Below the pieces are notes generated by a model. The model searched no databases and was not told where the DNA came from. It saw only the letters and a list, made by a program, of their open reading frames with translations. This document shows, in pieces, positions 17,564-27,617 of a DNA stretch of 64,000 nt. The DNA comes from CAVRZY01 sp963725415 (GTDB lineage Bacteria; Acidobacteriota; Terriglobia; Bryobacterales; Bryobacteraceae), in contig CAVRZY010000104.1 in the NCBI GenBank assembly GCA_963725415.1, positions 18,348 to 82,347 of the forward strand. Reading direction: 5' to 3'. The number at the start of each line of letters is the position of its first letter. The first letter of the stretch is position 1. A program made the position numbers and the translations under genes.

Positions 17564-18590
17564 ATGCGCAACATCGCGCTCGTTCTCACACTGGCTGCTG
17601 TGACGGCACTCCTCGCGCAGTCACCGTCGTCTTACCGCATCACACAAACCTACACGCTCGGCGGGGATGGCCGCTGGGACTACATCGTGCCCGATCCACC
17701 AAATCACCGTCTGTTTATCGCCCGGGAGAATCGCGTGATGGTCGTCGACGAAGACCGCGGGACGCTGCTCGGCGAAGTCACCGGCATTCAGGGCGCGCAC
17801 GGAACCGCGCTGGTGCCTGCCACGGGTCATGGATTCGCGACCTCGGCTAACGACCAGTCCGTGGTCATGTTCGATCTGAAGACCTTCAAGGTGCTCGGCC
17901 GGATCCCGGCCGCCGAAGATGCCGACGCGATCATCTATGACAGCGCATCGAACCGCGTCTTCACATTTAATGGCGACGCGCACTCCTCGACGGTGATCGA
18001 CCCGCGGGCGGGGACGATGATCACGAACATTCCACTCGGCGGCAAACCGGAATACGGCGCGTCAGCCGGCGACGGCAAGGTGTACGCAAATCTCACCGAC
18101 ACGAGCGAGGTGGTTGAGATCGACGCGAAGACAGCGACTGTGGCGCGGCGCTGGTCCACCGCCCCGTGCAAGCAGCCGGTCTCCATGGCCATCGACACCG
18201 CCCACCATCGGCTGTTCAGCGGATGCCGCAGCGGCGTGATGGCGATCTCCGACTATCAAGCCGGCAAGGTAGTCGCAACGGTCCCGATCGGGACCGGCGT
18301 CGACGGCGCCGGCGTTCGATGCGCCCTCGGGCAACGCGTTTGCCTCGAATGCGGACGGCACGCTCACCGTGATTCATCAGGACGCTCCGGACCAATATCA
18401 CGTTACCGAAAACGTACAGACGCCACAGGGGGCGCGCAATATGGGGCTCGACCCAACTAATCACCGCGTGTTCATCGTCTCCGCGAAGTTTGGACCGGTA
18501 CCAGCGGGGGCGCCTGGCAGGGGCAGAGGACCGGTGCTGCCCGGATCGTTCACATTGATGGTGATCGAGCGCGTTCCAGCAGCGCGCTGA
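17564..18590 (+). CDS. secreted YVTN/YncE-like beta-propeller protein, one frameshift
   Basis: About 341 residues after repair of a one-base insertion near 18305 (GTGVDGAG continues as FDAPSGNAFASNADGTLTVI). Signal peptide MRNIALVLTLAAVTALLAQS with AGGAG seven bases upstream of the ATG. The body is made of 40-residue blades with the motifs DPPNHRLFIA, VMVVDEDRGTLLGEV, IYDSASNRVFTFN, VIDPRAGTMITNI, AIDTAHHRLFSGC and LDPTNHRVFIVS, typical of seven-bladed surface-layer/YncE propellers. It is likely a periplasmic or surface binding protein; ligand unknown. An upstream TATACT (about 17541) could be its -10 box. Confidence 0.8.
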
Positions 18591-18858
18591 CCGTAGGGAG
18601 GTCCTGGCCGACCGAGACGATCGGTCGCGATGCCGCTGTAGTGTAGACCGACACACCTCAAGTCCAGGATGGTCGGCCATCCGGAAACTGGCCCCGAAAC
18701 GCCGTTCGGGGAAGTGCGGGCGACACGCGGCCCGGGAAGTCAGCTTCCCTTCTCCGATCTCCACTCCGCTTCTACTCTGGGCGTCCCGCAGAAACGGCCG
18801 CCCAAGTGCTTTGGTTGCAGTCGGTTTCACGTAGGACGTATCATGACCACGGGTTATT

Positions 18859-19272
18859 GGGCGCCGGCAAACTCCGCATGCGGGTCCCGGGCGCCCTACA
18901 GTCGTTCGCTGCCCAGGGTGCGACGAAAGAATGACTACTGCTGAACTGCGGGGGCACCGCGTCCCTTGCGTCCGCGATCGCCTCAACGAGCTACAGCGCC
19001 GGAACCAGAAAATACGGCTCTCCCCGAAAGATCCAGACCCATACCCTCCCTTTGCGATACGGGAGGTTAGTGATGAGGAAGTGCGGTTTAAGAAGCTCTC
19101 CTCTGGCCAGTATCTCGCTGTCGAACTTCGGAAGGTCGCTGAAATCATCCTTAACCCACAGGAAGACATTGCCGACATCCGGTTGCTGGGTCGGGTCATG
19201 TGGGACGATAGCATTCAATGGTGGCGGTCTGTTCCGACACTGATCGGACGCCCCATGACCAGACAGATATAA
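18859..19272 (+). pseudogene. zinc-ribbon protein copy A, 5'-truncated
   Basis: The frame reads GRRQTPHAGPGRPTVVRCPGC onward and stays open to the stop after GRPMTRQI at 19272, matching copy B residue by residue with scattered substitutions (for example FAIREVSDEEVRFKK against FAIREVTDEEVRFEK). The first ~42 residues, with the first Cys pair, and the promoter are deleted. An internal ATG at 18931 (MTTAEL) could start a 113-residue product, but there is no ribosome site and the metal-binding cysteines would be lost. Confidence 0.75.
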
Positions 19273-19370
19273 CTTCCTCCCTCATCCCCATCCCGCCCCG
19301 CCAGGTGGACCGGGCCCGTCTGGACGGATGGCCGGCGCCCATTGTCCGCGCCCGCGAAAAGGCCGGCTGA

Positions 19371-19679
19371 CTGACGCTGCGGAACACGGCCGAGCCGATC
19401 CAACTCACCTTCCCCTCGGGACAGAGCTACGACTTTGTCATCAAGAACGAGAAGGGAGACATCCTGTATCGCTGGTCGGATGGCAAGGCCTTCACGATGG
19501 CGATCCGGGAAGAGACTTTCGGCCCGGGGGAGAAGGACTTCGTCGTCCAGGTGCGGCTGGGCAGCAAAGACGGGAAACCCTTCCCGCAGGGGAAGTATAT
19601 TGCCGAAGGCTGGCTGACCACCATGGGAGCAAAGGCCTGCGCGGCCTCAGTGGGCTTCGAGATACGGTACATCTTTTAG
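19371..19679 (+). pseudogene. BsuPI-tail fragment, copy A
   Basis: A detached 3' third of the BsuPI gene at 15390-16370. A stop (TGA) sits immediately before the first codon of the copied part, so no upstream gene can read into it. The frame itself has no internal stop through SVGFEIRYIF. The first ATG inside the fragment is at 19497. Probably not expressed, or expressed only as a ~60-residue peptide. Confidence 0.75.
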
Positions 19680-19834
19680 CGTAGAGCAGGCCCATGGCCT
19701 GCCACTTAAGATTCTACATCCCGGCACTCAGTTTGAGCTTGCCGGTGCAGTTCAGCGATACGGTGCCCCTGAGGCCTTGGGGCGTTGGAGCCCGAGTGCT
19801 CAAAGGACACGCTATGAAGCCGGATAAGCGTTCC

Positions 19835-22800
19835 TCAGCGAATACGCACCGTCACGACGTTCGCCGTCTTGCCGCCGGCCTTGAGTACAGCGTCAACGTC
19901 GCCGCGCCCCATCAACGCCCGCGGCAAGCGCACGTTCACCTGGTCCAATCCCACGTACTGGCCCTGAGGGCCGGCGCCCAACACCTCCGCCCCGATGCCG
20001 CCAATACTCACACTGGGCAGCGCCGCAGACCCGCGAATCCCCGTCCCGAACAGCAGCAGGATGACCTGCTCGGACTCCCCACCCAGATCGATCGGCTTCG
20101 CCACACAACTTCCCGGCGCGGCGCCGCACTCGAAGACCGGCAGAACCGTCTGGGCGCCATCGGCGCCTACCCGAACGGCCGCCGCTGCCGCCACGCCGCG
20201 GCCATCCGCATTGGCCGTGAACAACGCCGGCGCCGCCGGCTCGATCCTCACCAGGCCGCGCGCCACCACGCGGCTCCGTTGAAATACCCTCAACGTCGCC
20301 GGCCCGGTGCTGGTGCCCGGCGGGATCTGACAGTTGATCTGGCTGGCAGAAACGAAGAACAGCGGCGCCGAGCGGTCCATGCCAGTGGAGTCGGTGACCA
20401 CAACGCTGGCGTCGCCCAGTGAGGTAGGCAGCGGCAGAGCGCCGGCCTGCTGGGTGGCCGCCGCCAGCCCCTGTCCGAACAGGCTGGCGATCGACTCGGG
20501 CGCCAGCGGTCCATCCTTGGCAAAGCTCGCCGCCGACACTGCCGCCACCGTCGTTTCCGCCCGCGTTCTGAGATCAAGCCGGAACACCCCTTCGCCCTCA
20601 GTGGCGGCGTACAGCGTACTGCCGTCGGAGGAAAACGCCAGGGCGTTGACAGTGCGCATCCGCAAACCGCGATTGATCAGCACCCAGGACTTGCCCCCGT
20701 CCTCACTGCGATACACGCCGGTGCGCGCGTCGGCGGCGTAGACGACTTGCGGGGTCACCGGGTTGATCGCGAGGGTGTGCACCATGGCCTCGGAGGCCAT
20801 GCCATAGCTGGAGGGGAGCCAGTTAGCCCCAGCATCGACCGTCTTGTACACGCTCCCGTTCTCCAGCCCTGCGTACAAGACGAACGGATTGCTCGGGTCG
20901 ATGGCCAGCGCCCGGACGTCGAGTCCTGGGAGTCCCCGATTGAGCGCCTGCCACGAGCGCCCGCCGTCCGGGGTCCGAAAGACGCCGCCGCGGAACGTCC
21001 CAATGTACACTATATCCTCCGAGCGGGGATCCACCACCAAGGCGTGGACGTCTTGCTCCGCGGTGTTCGCATCGTTGGCCTCTCGCAAGGTCTCCCCGCC
21101 ATCCGAGGACTTGTAAACGCCGTAGCCGTGACCGCCGTACCCCAAGTTGATGGCCAACGTCGCGCGCCGCACTCCAGCATAGAGCACCTTAGCGTTGGAT
21201 GGCGCGAAAACCAGCGTCTTGAAGCCGTGAGGGTCCTGCGGACCCGGGCCAGCGGGTGCATGCTGGAAAATCTGTTCCCAGCTCTGGCCCCCATCCCAAC
21301 TGCGAAACAGTAGTCCCCGGTTCTCGTCCGCCAGCAGCACCCTCCCCGGACGGGCAGGATCCAGCCCCACCACACACCAGGGGTCGGGCATCAAGGGCGG
21401 GAACTGGAGCCCTTCCCAAGTCTCGCCTCCGGTGTCACTGCGAAAGATACCGGGAAGACCGACCACGTAAGCGCGGAGTGAATCCCGGGGATCGACGAAG
21501 ACCCCAGTGAGCCGAGCGCTGGTGTAACCCTGGCTGGCGGCTTTCCAGGTCCTCCCGCCGTCTTCAGTCAGGAAGTTGCCCGCTCCCTTGGCGAACGCGA
21601 AAACCCGGTCGGGATTCCGCGGGTCCACCTGCAAGCCGAAGGGCTTGCCGATTTGCACGCCCGGGGGACCAAAGGGGGCCTGGGGGGAACCCCCGCTCAT
21701 CACCTGCCAGGTGCGTCCTCCGTCCTGGCTGCGCCAGAAGCCCCACCCGCTGCCGGCGTAAGCGATGCGCGGATCGGAGACCGCAAACTCGACCGCGATG
21801 ATGTTATCCCAGTTCTCGGTTCCCGCGGGCCAGGCGGCAAGCGTCAGCTCCCACGTCCGTCCGCCGTCAGTTGACAGATAAACCCCGGCACCCTTCGAGT
21901 AGGCCGAGCTTCCCGTGCCGGCCAGCAGGATCTCTGGGTTCTGCGGGTGCATGAACAGTGAGATCACGTACAGGTTCTTCAAACCGTTGGCTTCGTTGAG
22001 CGCCTGCCAAGTGCGGCCGCCGTCGGTGCTCTTGATCACGCCGACACCGCCTGGCAGGTTGCGGCTGGGATCCGAGTTCCTGGCCTCGATGAAAACATCG
22101 CCGGTCGAGACGTAGACCACATCCGGATTCTGCGGGTTGATACAGATGTGGTGAGCCACGTTATCTCCCCGCCAGATGACTGCCCAGTTCTCGCCACCGT
22201 CCACGCTCTTGTACACGAACCCAGTGCCGAAGGGGTATTGCTTGCCGATCCCTGTGCCGGCCTGCACCTCCCCGGCGGCGTAAACCGTGTCCGAGCTTAG
22301 GGGATCCACCGCAAGACCCCGAAAGCGCGGGCCCACCGGCTCCTGGATCCCCCAGGCCTTCTGCACCCAGGTCTTGCCGCCGTCCACAGACTTGAAGATG
22401 CCGTGATTCCCGGCCGTGCCAATCCAGATCACATTCGGGTTGTGAGGATCAATGGCGAGGCCCTCGACCGGGACTTGGTCGCCCGAGAGCCCTTCCCGGA
22501 CCGTGATTCCCCGGTTGGAGGGGAACCAGGTCTTGCCGCCATCCACGCTCATGTTCACGCCGCCGAAGCGGTCACTGAGGTACACGATATCCGGATTGTC
22601 CGGGCGCATCCGCACGTCGCCGGCGTGCCCTCCGCCCGGCGGTCCGCCCGTCCTGACCCACACGGGGCCCGAGGGTGCCGGGCCGCTCACTTCCACTTCG
22701 TCCACGCGGACTTCAGATCCCGACGCCATTCCCAGCCCCACGCCTCCCAGCAATACCGGCGCGGGATCGATGTAGTCGATCTTCAGCACATCGTCCACGT

Positions 22801-23293
22801 AGACCTTGATATTTGCCCCAATGCCGACGATGGCGAGGCTGTACCACCGATCCGGAGCGTAGGAGGCGGGCACGTTCGCCAACCATGTGACTCCCGAACC
22901 GAGCCGTCCCCGTGACAGTGCCAGTGCGTCGGTCTGGAGGCGAACGTCGTAGTAGGCGTAGTGGCTGTTGCGATAAGGGACGTCCAGCCACCCTGCGACG
23001 AGCTTGACCTTGACCGCCAGCCGGAAATCGCCCCAGGGCCCCTCGACCAGCGTGGCTGAACCGTTCCCTCGTCCTACGAAAACGTGGTTGTTCCCTTCCT
23101 CCTCGACCTGCCAGCCCCGTGCCTGGCTGTCGGTCACGTTTAGTGACCATCCATCGGGAATCCCGTCTTCGAAGTCGTCGCGGAACAGGACCTGCCAGTC
23201 GGCAGGCTTCGTGGGAGGAGCCTGAGAAGCAGCGGCCACCAGACCGGCAGTGGCCACGAGAAGGAGCGGCAGCCGGAACGACCGAGACGCCAT
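19835..23293 (-). CDS. large secreted BNR/sortilin-like repeat protein with TIGR03437-type C-terminus
   Basis: 1152 residues from the ATG at 23293, with AGGGG upstream. Signal peptide about 1-22, then a laminin-G/3-keto-disaccharide-hydrolase-like beta sandwich (about 30-205: FRDDFEDGIPDGWSL, DWRVEV-type strands). The main part (about 215-920) has many Asp-box repeats, S-x-DGG-x-TW (SVDGGKTW, SKDGGRTW variants), as in sortilin/exo-sialidase propellers. The last ~230 residues are the Solibacter-type extracellular domain (VSAASFAKDGPLAPESIASLFGQ...). Likely a surface or secreted glycan- or protein-binding protein; enzymatic activity is not shown. Intact, which contrasts with the many frameshifted neighbours. 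Confidence 0.85.
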   Translation of the reverse strand: MASRSFRLPLLLVATAGLVAAASQAPPTKPADWQVLFRDDFEDGIPDGWSLNVTDSQARGWQVEEEGNNHVFVGRGNGSATLVEGPWGDFRLAVKVKLVAGWLDVPYRNSHYAYYDVRLQTDALALSRGRLGSGVTWLANVPASYAPDRWYSLAIVGIGANIKVYVDDVLKIDYIDPAPVLLGGVGLGMASGSEVRVDEVEVSGPAPSGPVWVRTGGPPGGGHAGDVRMRPDNPDIVYLSDRFGGVNMSVDGGKTWFPSNRGITVREGLSGDQVPVEGLAIDPHNPNVIWIGTAGNHGIFKSVDGGKTWVQKAWGIQEPVGPRFRGLAVDPLSSDTVYAAGEVQAGTGIGKQYPFGTGFVYKSVDGGENWAVIWRGDNVAHHICINPQNPDVVYVSTGDVFIEARNSDPSRNLPGGVGVIKSTDGGRTWQALNEANGLKNLYVISLFMHPQNPEILLAGTGSSAYSKGAGVYLSTDGGRTWELTLAAWPAGTENWDNIIAVEFAVSDPRIAYAGSGWGFWRSQDGGRTWQVMSGGSPQAPFGPPGVQIGKPFGLQVDPRNPDRVFAFAKGAGNFLTEDGGRTWKAASQGYTSARLTGVFVDPRDSLRAYVVGLPGIFRSDTGGETWEGLQFPPLMPDPWCVVGLDPARPGRVLLADENRGLLFRSWDGGQSWEQIFQHAPAGPGPQDPHGFKTLVFAPSNAKVLYAGVRRATLAINLGYGGHGYGVYKSSDGGETLREANDANTAEQDVHALVVDPRSEDIVYIGTFRGGVFRTPDGGRSWQALNRGLPGLDVRALAIDPSNPFVLYAGLENGSVYKTVDAGANWLPSSYGMASEAMVHTLAINPVTPQVVYAADARTGVYRSEDGGKSWVLINRGLRMRTVNALAFSSDGSTLYAATEGEGVFRLDLRTRAETTVAAVSAASFAKDGPLAPESIASLFGQGLAAATQQAGALPLPTSLGDASVVVTDSTGMDRSAPLFFVSASQINCQIPPGTSTGPATLRVFQRSRVVARGLVRIEPAAPALFTANADGRGVAAAAAVRVGADGAQTVLPVFECGAAPGSCVAKPIDLGGESEQVILLLFGTGIRGSAALPSVSIGGIGAEVLGAGPQGQYVGLDQVNVRLPRALMGRGDVDAVLKAGGKTANVVTVRIR

Positions 23294-23544
23294 ACGCACC
23301 CCTGGCGACGATTATACCCGGAATTCCCATTTTGGACTCTCGGAGAAGTAGAGTATGCGCCGCCCTCCGGGTCGACGCCGCAGCACGGCTTTCGGCACGG
23401 GAGAGCTTCCGCATTGCCCGCATGGGTCCATCGTGCCGCTTGCCAGCACCTTGAGTGCCGAAAACCGCACCTGCCGCAGGCCACTTCTCAGACACCTGTC
23501 CGCCCTCTGTCGCGTGGTTCACCCAGTTTGCCCCCGTCCGAGGC

Positions 23545-23770
23545 CCCGGCCATCCCGCCGGGAGCGGAAGCCATTCGATCCGCCGCAGGACCGCCCCGAA
23601 AAGCCGCCGCGTCAAATGACTCTCCGCCAGCAAGAGCCAGTAATACCGTGCGTGCTTCACCGACCTGCCGCCCGTCTTGACCACCCGCCGTTGCAGGCTG
23701 CTCACTGACCACGTGCGGCGATTCACCACCACATCCGGCGAAGCATGCCTGTGCCCCGCGCTTGTCGCGG
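23545..23770 (-). pseudogene. IS1380-type transposase C-terminal relic
   Basis: The minus strand reads NRRTWSVSSLQRRVVKTGGR, then HARYYWLLLAESHLTRRLF and LRRIEWLPLPAG. This matches the C-terminal end of IS1380-type transposases (W..TTLR..L.K.G...V.H.RY...QLAE). Upstream catalytic parts are missing and the frame ends in unrelated sequence. The remaining bases of 23294-23916 show nothing else that I recognise. Confidence 0.55.
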
Positions 23771-23916
23771 GCAATCGGGGAAGAGGTTAAACTTCCTGGA
23801 ACGGGACTTGGAGGTCGTGAAAGGGCCACGCGTGACTACCACGCGGCCGGGGGATGCCGCATAGAGCGAAGGACAGGCGACACCTCGGGCGCGATAATGT
23901 TCGGTAAACTCACGCC

Positions 23917-24351
23917 ATGAGCTTGGTCTATCGCTTCACCACCCTTGATGACGCCTCTTCGTTTCTCCTTGAAGCGAAGAGCCTGCCCGTTGTTGCCACT
24001 ACGACGCGAGCGGTGCAGCGTTCGGTACGCGCCTGCATTCTACTCAGTTGGGTCGCGCTTGAGGAGAGCTTTGACCATGCCGTCGAGCTGTGGAATAGCA
24101 AAGGGCAGACCTTCGGACCTTTGCCAGGCCCTCTGAGATCACGCCTCTCGGCGGTACTGGCCGCAGCTTCACGTCCCCCGATTGATGAGGTGGCATTTGC
24201 GACATTGCGGAAGATTAGGAACGAGCTGACGCATCCGCGGACCGCGGTCGACGAGCCGGAACTGACAGTCGACCAGGCGGAAGAAACGTTTCAGTTCTGC
24301 ATGTTCGCCATCCGCGCTTTTTTCCCATTTCCGGTGGATTACCAGTTCTGA
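23917..24351 (+). CDS. HEPN-like helical protein
   Basis: 144 residues, all-helical by composition, cytosolic. It contains the HEPN ribonuclease signature R-x4-H as R101-N-E-L-T-H106 (KIRNELTHP). The preceding helices (VRACILLSWVALEESFDHAV) and the following acidic helix (VDQAEETFQFCMFAIRAFF) fit the HEPN four-helix bundle. HEPN proteins are often RNase toxins or parts of phage-defence and RNA-processing systems. No partner antitoxin (MNT) is adjacent, and the next gene is a secreted protease on the other strand. No clear ribosome site. Assignment is by motif only. Confidence 0.6.
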   Translation: MSLVYRFTTLDDASSFLLEAKSLPVVATTTRAVQRSVRACILLSWVALEESFDHAVELWNSKGQTFGPLPGPLRSRLSAVLAAASRPPIDEVAFATLRKIRNELTHPRTAVDEPELTVDQAEETFQFCMFAIRAFFPFPVDYQF

Positions 24352-24735
24352 TGCACGTCGATCCAAGGAGGGCGAACTGCCTATAACGGAACACAACCGG
24401 ACTTCCGGGGACTGTGACCGCACTTTTCCGGGCAGCGTGATACATTCAAGTGGATGCTTCCGAAGGCGCTGCCAGTTATTCCTCATGTCGCGCCAGACTG
24501 CCGCTCAGCTATGCAAAGCTCAATCGTCTGGACCGGAAAAAACTGCTTTGGGGCGTCCAGACTAGATCCGGGTTAAGAGAAGTTCGGACCAGGCAGCAGT
24601 CCGCCGTACAACTGGAAGCGGTTCTTCGCACGTTTACAGCCGGCGCAGTCTCGGCGAACTCTGGACGGCGAGGTTCGCTCCCGACTCTGCCTCAACGCGT
24701 TTCGCCTCCGGCGGGCGTCCCGGACAGGACGGCTC
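24352..24735. other. intergenic, no gene recognised
   Basis: Convergent-end spacer of 384 bp between the HEPN gene and the protease gene. It contains GGGGACTGTGACCGCACTTT, which looks like the type of sequence found at some IS ends, but no matching second end is present. No credible ORF or RNA gene. Confidence 0.4.
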
Positions 24736-25659
24736 TCATTTAGCCGGCGGCCCGGCCGCTTTGGCTGGACCGCGATCCAGATTGGCGTCCGGCAGCTTGA
24801 GTGACTCAATGATCTCAAAAACCAGTGATGATGGGGTCATTCCGGCAATTTCGCCAGCCACAACCGCGGTGGATTGCACGCCCAGCAAAAACGGCCGGCT
24901 ATCGCCGAAGCGGATTACTGCATTGCCAGGCGGCAGACGAAAGATCGGTGAACCGCTATTGCCGCCAATGAGGGTAGCAGCGATGTACCAGTGGTTCAGC
25001 GGCTTCGTTTGCATGCGGCACGGCATGACTCCCAGTTCGTCCGGGATGCTGGACACCTTTCCGAACTTGAAGAACGGGTAGTTTCTCCGCTTTCCGGACA
25101 GGCCCGGCACGAGGCCCGCAGAAACAATTTCGTCGCCAATCCCGACGAGCCGGAGCTCATCCGGCGTGGGGAAGTCAGAGACGCCTACTGTCGCAACATC
25201 GTTCGTCGAGAACTTATCGAAGTTGATGGGAACGAGGACCGCGTCCACAGCGTCACTTGCGTGTTTCGTCCACACGATCTGACCGCTCACGATAAGTGGC
25301 ACCTGTACAAACTCAACCCCAGAAGCGTCATGGGCCGAATCGTACGTCTTACGGTTCACCCGAGCGTATATCGAGGCCGGATTCTGGGGCGCCATGCAGG
25401 CCCACATCGGGTCCACGACGTGCCGCGCGGTCACGAGCGCGAAGTATGATTTCTTTGGATCGCTCCTCGTTGGTATCCCCAGAAGGAACCCCGTGGCAAG
25501 TTCCTTGGTCGTATCGGGCTGCCCCGCGGCGTCAGCCGCGTACAGGAACACGACAGCCCTCTTTATCGCCTCCGTATTAATCGGGATCAGAGATTGCGCC
25601 CGAGCGAATCCCGCCAGGAGGCCGGCGAGCGCGAGCGTCTTGGCAACGCACGTGATCAT
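24736..25659 (-). CDS. secreted trypsin-like serine protease
   Basis: 307 residues. Signal peptide MITCVAKTLALAGLLAGFARA. The chymotrypsin-fold triad can be placed: His in VTARHVVDP (about 79), Asp in ASDAVDAVLVPI (about 136) and Ser in IGGNSGSPIF (about 235). No PDZ domain, so it is not a DegP-type protease. It may cleave extracytoplasmic proteins; the substrate is unknown. It lies about 8.4 kb from the BsuPI-domain gene and 2.6 kb from cassette copy B, and BsuPI domains inhibit serine proteases elsewhere, but a link is speculative. Confidence 0.78.
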   Translation of the reverse strand: MITCVAKTLALAGLLAGFARAQSLIPINTEAIKRAVVFLYAADAAGQPDTTKELATGFLLGIPTRSDPKKSYFALVTARHVVDPMWACMAPQNPASIYARVNRKTYDSAHDASGVEFVQVPLIVSGQIVWTKHASDAVDAVLVPINFDKFSTNDVATVGVSDFPTPDELRLVGIGDEIVSAGLVPGLSGKRRNYPFFKFGKVSSIPDELGVMPCRMQTKPLNHWYIAATLIGGNSGSPIFRLPPGNAVIRFGDSRPFLLGVQSTAVVAGEIAGMTPSSLVFEIIESLKLPDANLDRGPAKAAGPPAK

Positions 25660-26043
25660 AAGCGAGTGCAGGAAATCAGCACCTCTATGTGGATTCTAAT
25701 ACACTCCGGCGAAGGATGCCAGCGTTCTGCTCCAACATCGTCGCTTCGGCATGCCGCACAAGTGCCCCAACCGGCTCAACTTCCCCCCAATACGGCATTG
25801 TGTCGAACGCGAGCGATCCGGCCTGGGGCGTTCGTCCTCCTTCCATCCAACTTCCTCGATCCCGACCTTTCGGGCGGTTGGGTTCTCCGAAGGGGATTCC
25901 GCGACAGAAAAGTGATCAGTGCCAGCTTTCCCTTTACAGAATCTTACGGTGCGGTAGACACTCGGGCAGCGGACTCTAACCGCGGGCTTGCGACCACTGC
26001 TGCTGGCCTGGGCGGAGCCCGGAGGCTGTATCCAACACACGGG
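25660..26043. other. intergenic, no gene recognised
   Basis: 384 bp upstream of the protease and downstream of the membrane-anchored protein. Frames on both strands are Arg/Ser-rich and lack ribosome sites. I looked for a tRNA in 25950-26020 and could not fold one. Confidence 0.4.
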
Positions 26044-26914
26044 TTACGTGTTCTTAAAATCCACCGAGGGCGATTCCAGGACAGCACCCAACATCTCTTG
26101 CACTCCTTTTGAGGGCTTCGCCTGAATCAGCCGGCAATTGATGAATCGAACATTTTGAAGCACCAACGGACCGCCTTCGTATACGATCTGCATGTCTCGA
26201 AAGACAACATTCCGCATGATGTGTCGATCGAGCCGCGCCCTGCTCCGCTTGGCTCTACTGCCGGTCAAAATAAGCATCGCGGGTGCGAGTTTGACGCTGG
26301 GTGGTAACGTATCGCCAATCTCGAGATATATCGCGGCTTCTTCGATCGGAACCGCTCCACCCGCAACGGTTACGACAACAGCAGTTTGATCATCGAGCTC
26401 CATGTTGGCGCGCCATCCATTGGACACTTCGGTTAGATTGAGAGGGCGTTCATTTGAAAGAGTCGGGGCCTTCGCTTCGTTCAGCTTTGCCCTAAGATAA
26501 AACAGATCAGCAATTACGACTGGCTGAACCATAATGCCCGTATCGTTTGCTAAAGACAGAATACTATGGGCCTTAGCCAGGATCGCCGCGCGAGTCTGCT
26601 GTGAGGAGGTGGCGGAGCCTATCTTTAGAAGTTTCTCCAGAGGCTCTAGTGACTTGGTCGTCCATCTTTTTGTCGAGGCGTTGTATGTCAGCACGAGCAG
26701 AGGACATTTCGGTTCTTAAAGTCTCGATTTTCCCGACGAGTTCTTCCCGCACTGGATTAACTTTGGCGTCAATGGACCATCGGACCATGGCAACTATGAG
26801 TAGGACCGCTGCGCACATTCCCCCGATAGAGGGCATCCACTCTTTGAGCCAAGCTCCTAAGCTCGACGCTCGTCTGTCCATTTCGCCTACTTTCCGGTTA
26901 GCCTTGTCTGCCAT
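26044..26914 (-). CDS. membrane-anchored coiled-coil protein, one frameshift
   Basis: About 289 residues after repair of a one-base shift near 26655 (RLDKKMDDQVT continues as KSLEPLEKLLKIG). ATG at 26914 (MADKANRKVGEMD). One membrane helix about 30-47 (GGMCAAVLLIVAMVRWSI), then a coiled coil (VREELVGKIETLRTEMSSAR), a helical part, and a C-terminal beta-rich part with MRNVVFRDMQIVYEGGPLVL and NVRFINCRLI, reminiscent of pentapeptide or right-handed beta-helix rungs. Family unknown. It stands alone between intergenic spacers in the accessory stretch. Confidence 0.6.
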
Positions 26915-27394
26915 ATGAACCGAGGGTACCAGATCCGCCAATTCGCGGGGAAGGCTAGGAGCGCGAAACGAATTGGGGTCTGAGCGAGGCTCTGTAAACC
27001 GGCCGATTGGCGAAGATCTGAAAGTTCTGGCCTTTCGGTGCCTCCAAGCCGTACTTCCCGGTCTGGCGGGCTCGGCGGTGCGGCCGGCTCGTGAATCCCC
27101 GGAATTCTCGGAGAGGGAGGATCGATGAAAACGCCACGGTCAGACAACGAATCCACGTTCAGTGGAATTCACTGATTCCATGAGAGTTCGTTGACTTGCG
27201 CGGGTCGCACAGAGCCGCTTCGCAGCCCCCGGGTTCGCTCAAGCCGGCCGACACCGCTCGCAAGCTACTGTTCCCACGCGGCTGCCTGGCACAGTCCTGC
27301 CGGAGATCGGGTTGTGCGCGCCACTCCTGGTGTATCCGCTGCGCCGTCGCTGTCGCCAACAACCTTCACCACCAAGAATCTGGCTGGCGGTCCC
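26915..27394. other. intergenic upstream of cassette copy B
   Basis: 480 bp with no supported gene. A minus-strand frame (26955-27137) has KYGLEAPKGQNFQIFANRPV, which reads protein-like but is fragmentary and unrecognised. It may be a decayed gene. Confidence 0.35.
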
Positions 27395-27533
27395 CAAACG
27401 GCCTTCGGGGAAGTGCATGCGACCCGCGGCCCGGGGAGTCGGCTTGCCTTCTCCGATCTCGGCTCCGCTTCTACTCTGGGCGTCCCGCCGAAACGGCCGC
27501 ACAAGTGCTTTGGTTGCAGTCGGTTTCAGGTAG

Positions 27534-27564
27534 GACGTATCGTAACCACGGGTTATGATACGTC
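27534..27564. repeat. 14-bp-arm inverted repeat in the cassette
   Basis: GACGTATCGTAACC, spacer ACG, GGTTATGATACGTC: arms match at 13 of 14 positions. In copy A only the left arm and part of the right arm remain, and the deletion begins inside this palindrome. It could be a terminator-like hairpin, a protein site or a recombination point. Confidence 0.6.
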
Positions 27565-27572
27565 AATGTTAG

Positions 27573-27617
27573 CCGCAGTGGTTTTCTATTGACATTCTAA
27601 CCACTGTGGTTTAATTT
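27573..27617 (+). promoter_or_regulatory. strong promoter with overlapping operator-like inverted repeat
   Basis: TTGACA (27589-27594), 17 bases, TAATTT (27612-27617), then six bases to the ATG at 27624, so the mRNA should be leaderless. An inverted repeat CCGCAGTGGTT (27573-27583) / AACCACTGTGG (27599-27609), one mismatch, brackets the -35 box, placing a regulator exactly over the RNA polymerase site. Confidence 0.6.

Larger units (their letters stand above)
18690..19725 (+). repeat. cassette copy A (leader + truncated zinc-ribbon gene + BsuPI tail)
   Basis: About 1.04 kb closely matching 27395-28556. Order: a GC-rich leader (shared TTCTACTCTGGGCGTCCCGC and AAGTGCTTTGGTTGCAGTCG), zinc-ribbon gene, a linker with GGCCCGTCTGGACGG, then the BsuPI tail. 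Compared with copy B it lacks about 190 bp (27557-27740 equivalent), removing the promoter, operator and start codon. Its 3' end extends further than copy B and keeps the REP-like palindrome of the parent gene. Confidence 0.85.

Noticed and set aside
25940..26040. Possible tRNA on either strand
   Set aside because: Some arm-like strings are present, but no T-arm GTTCGANTC consensus with a pairing acceptor stem could be built.
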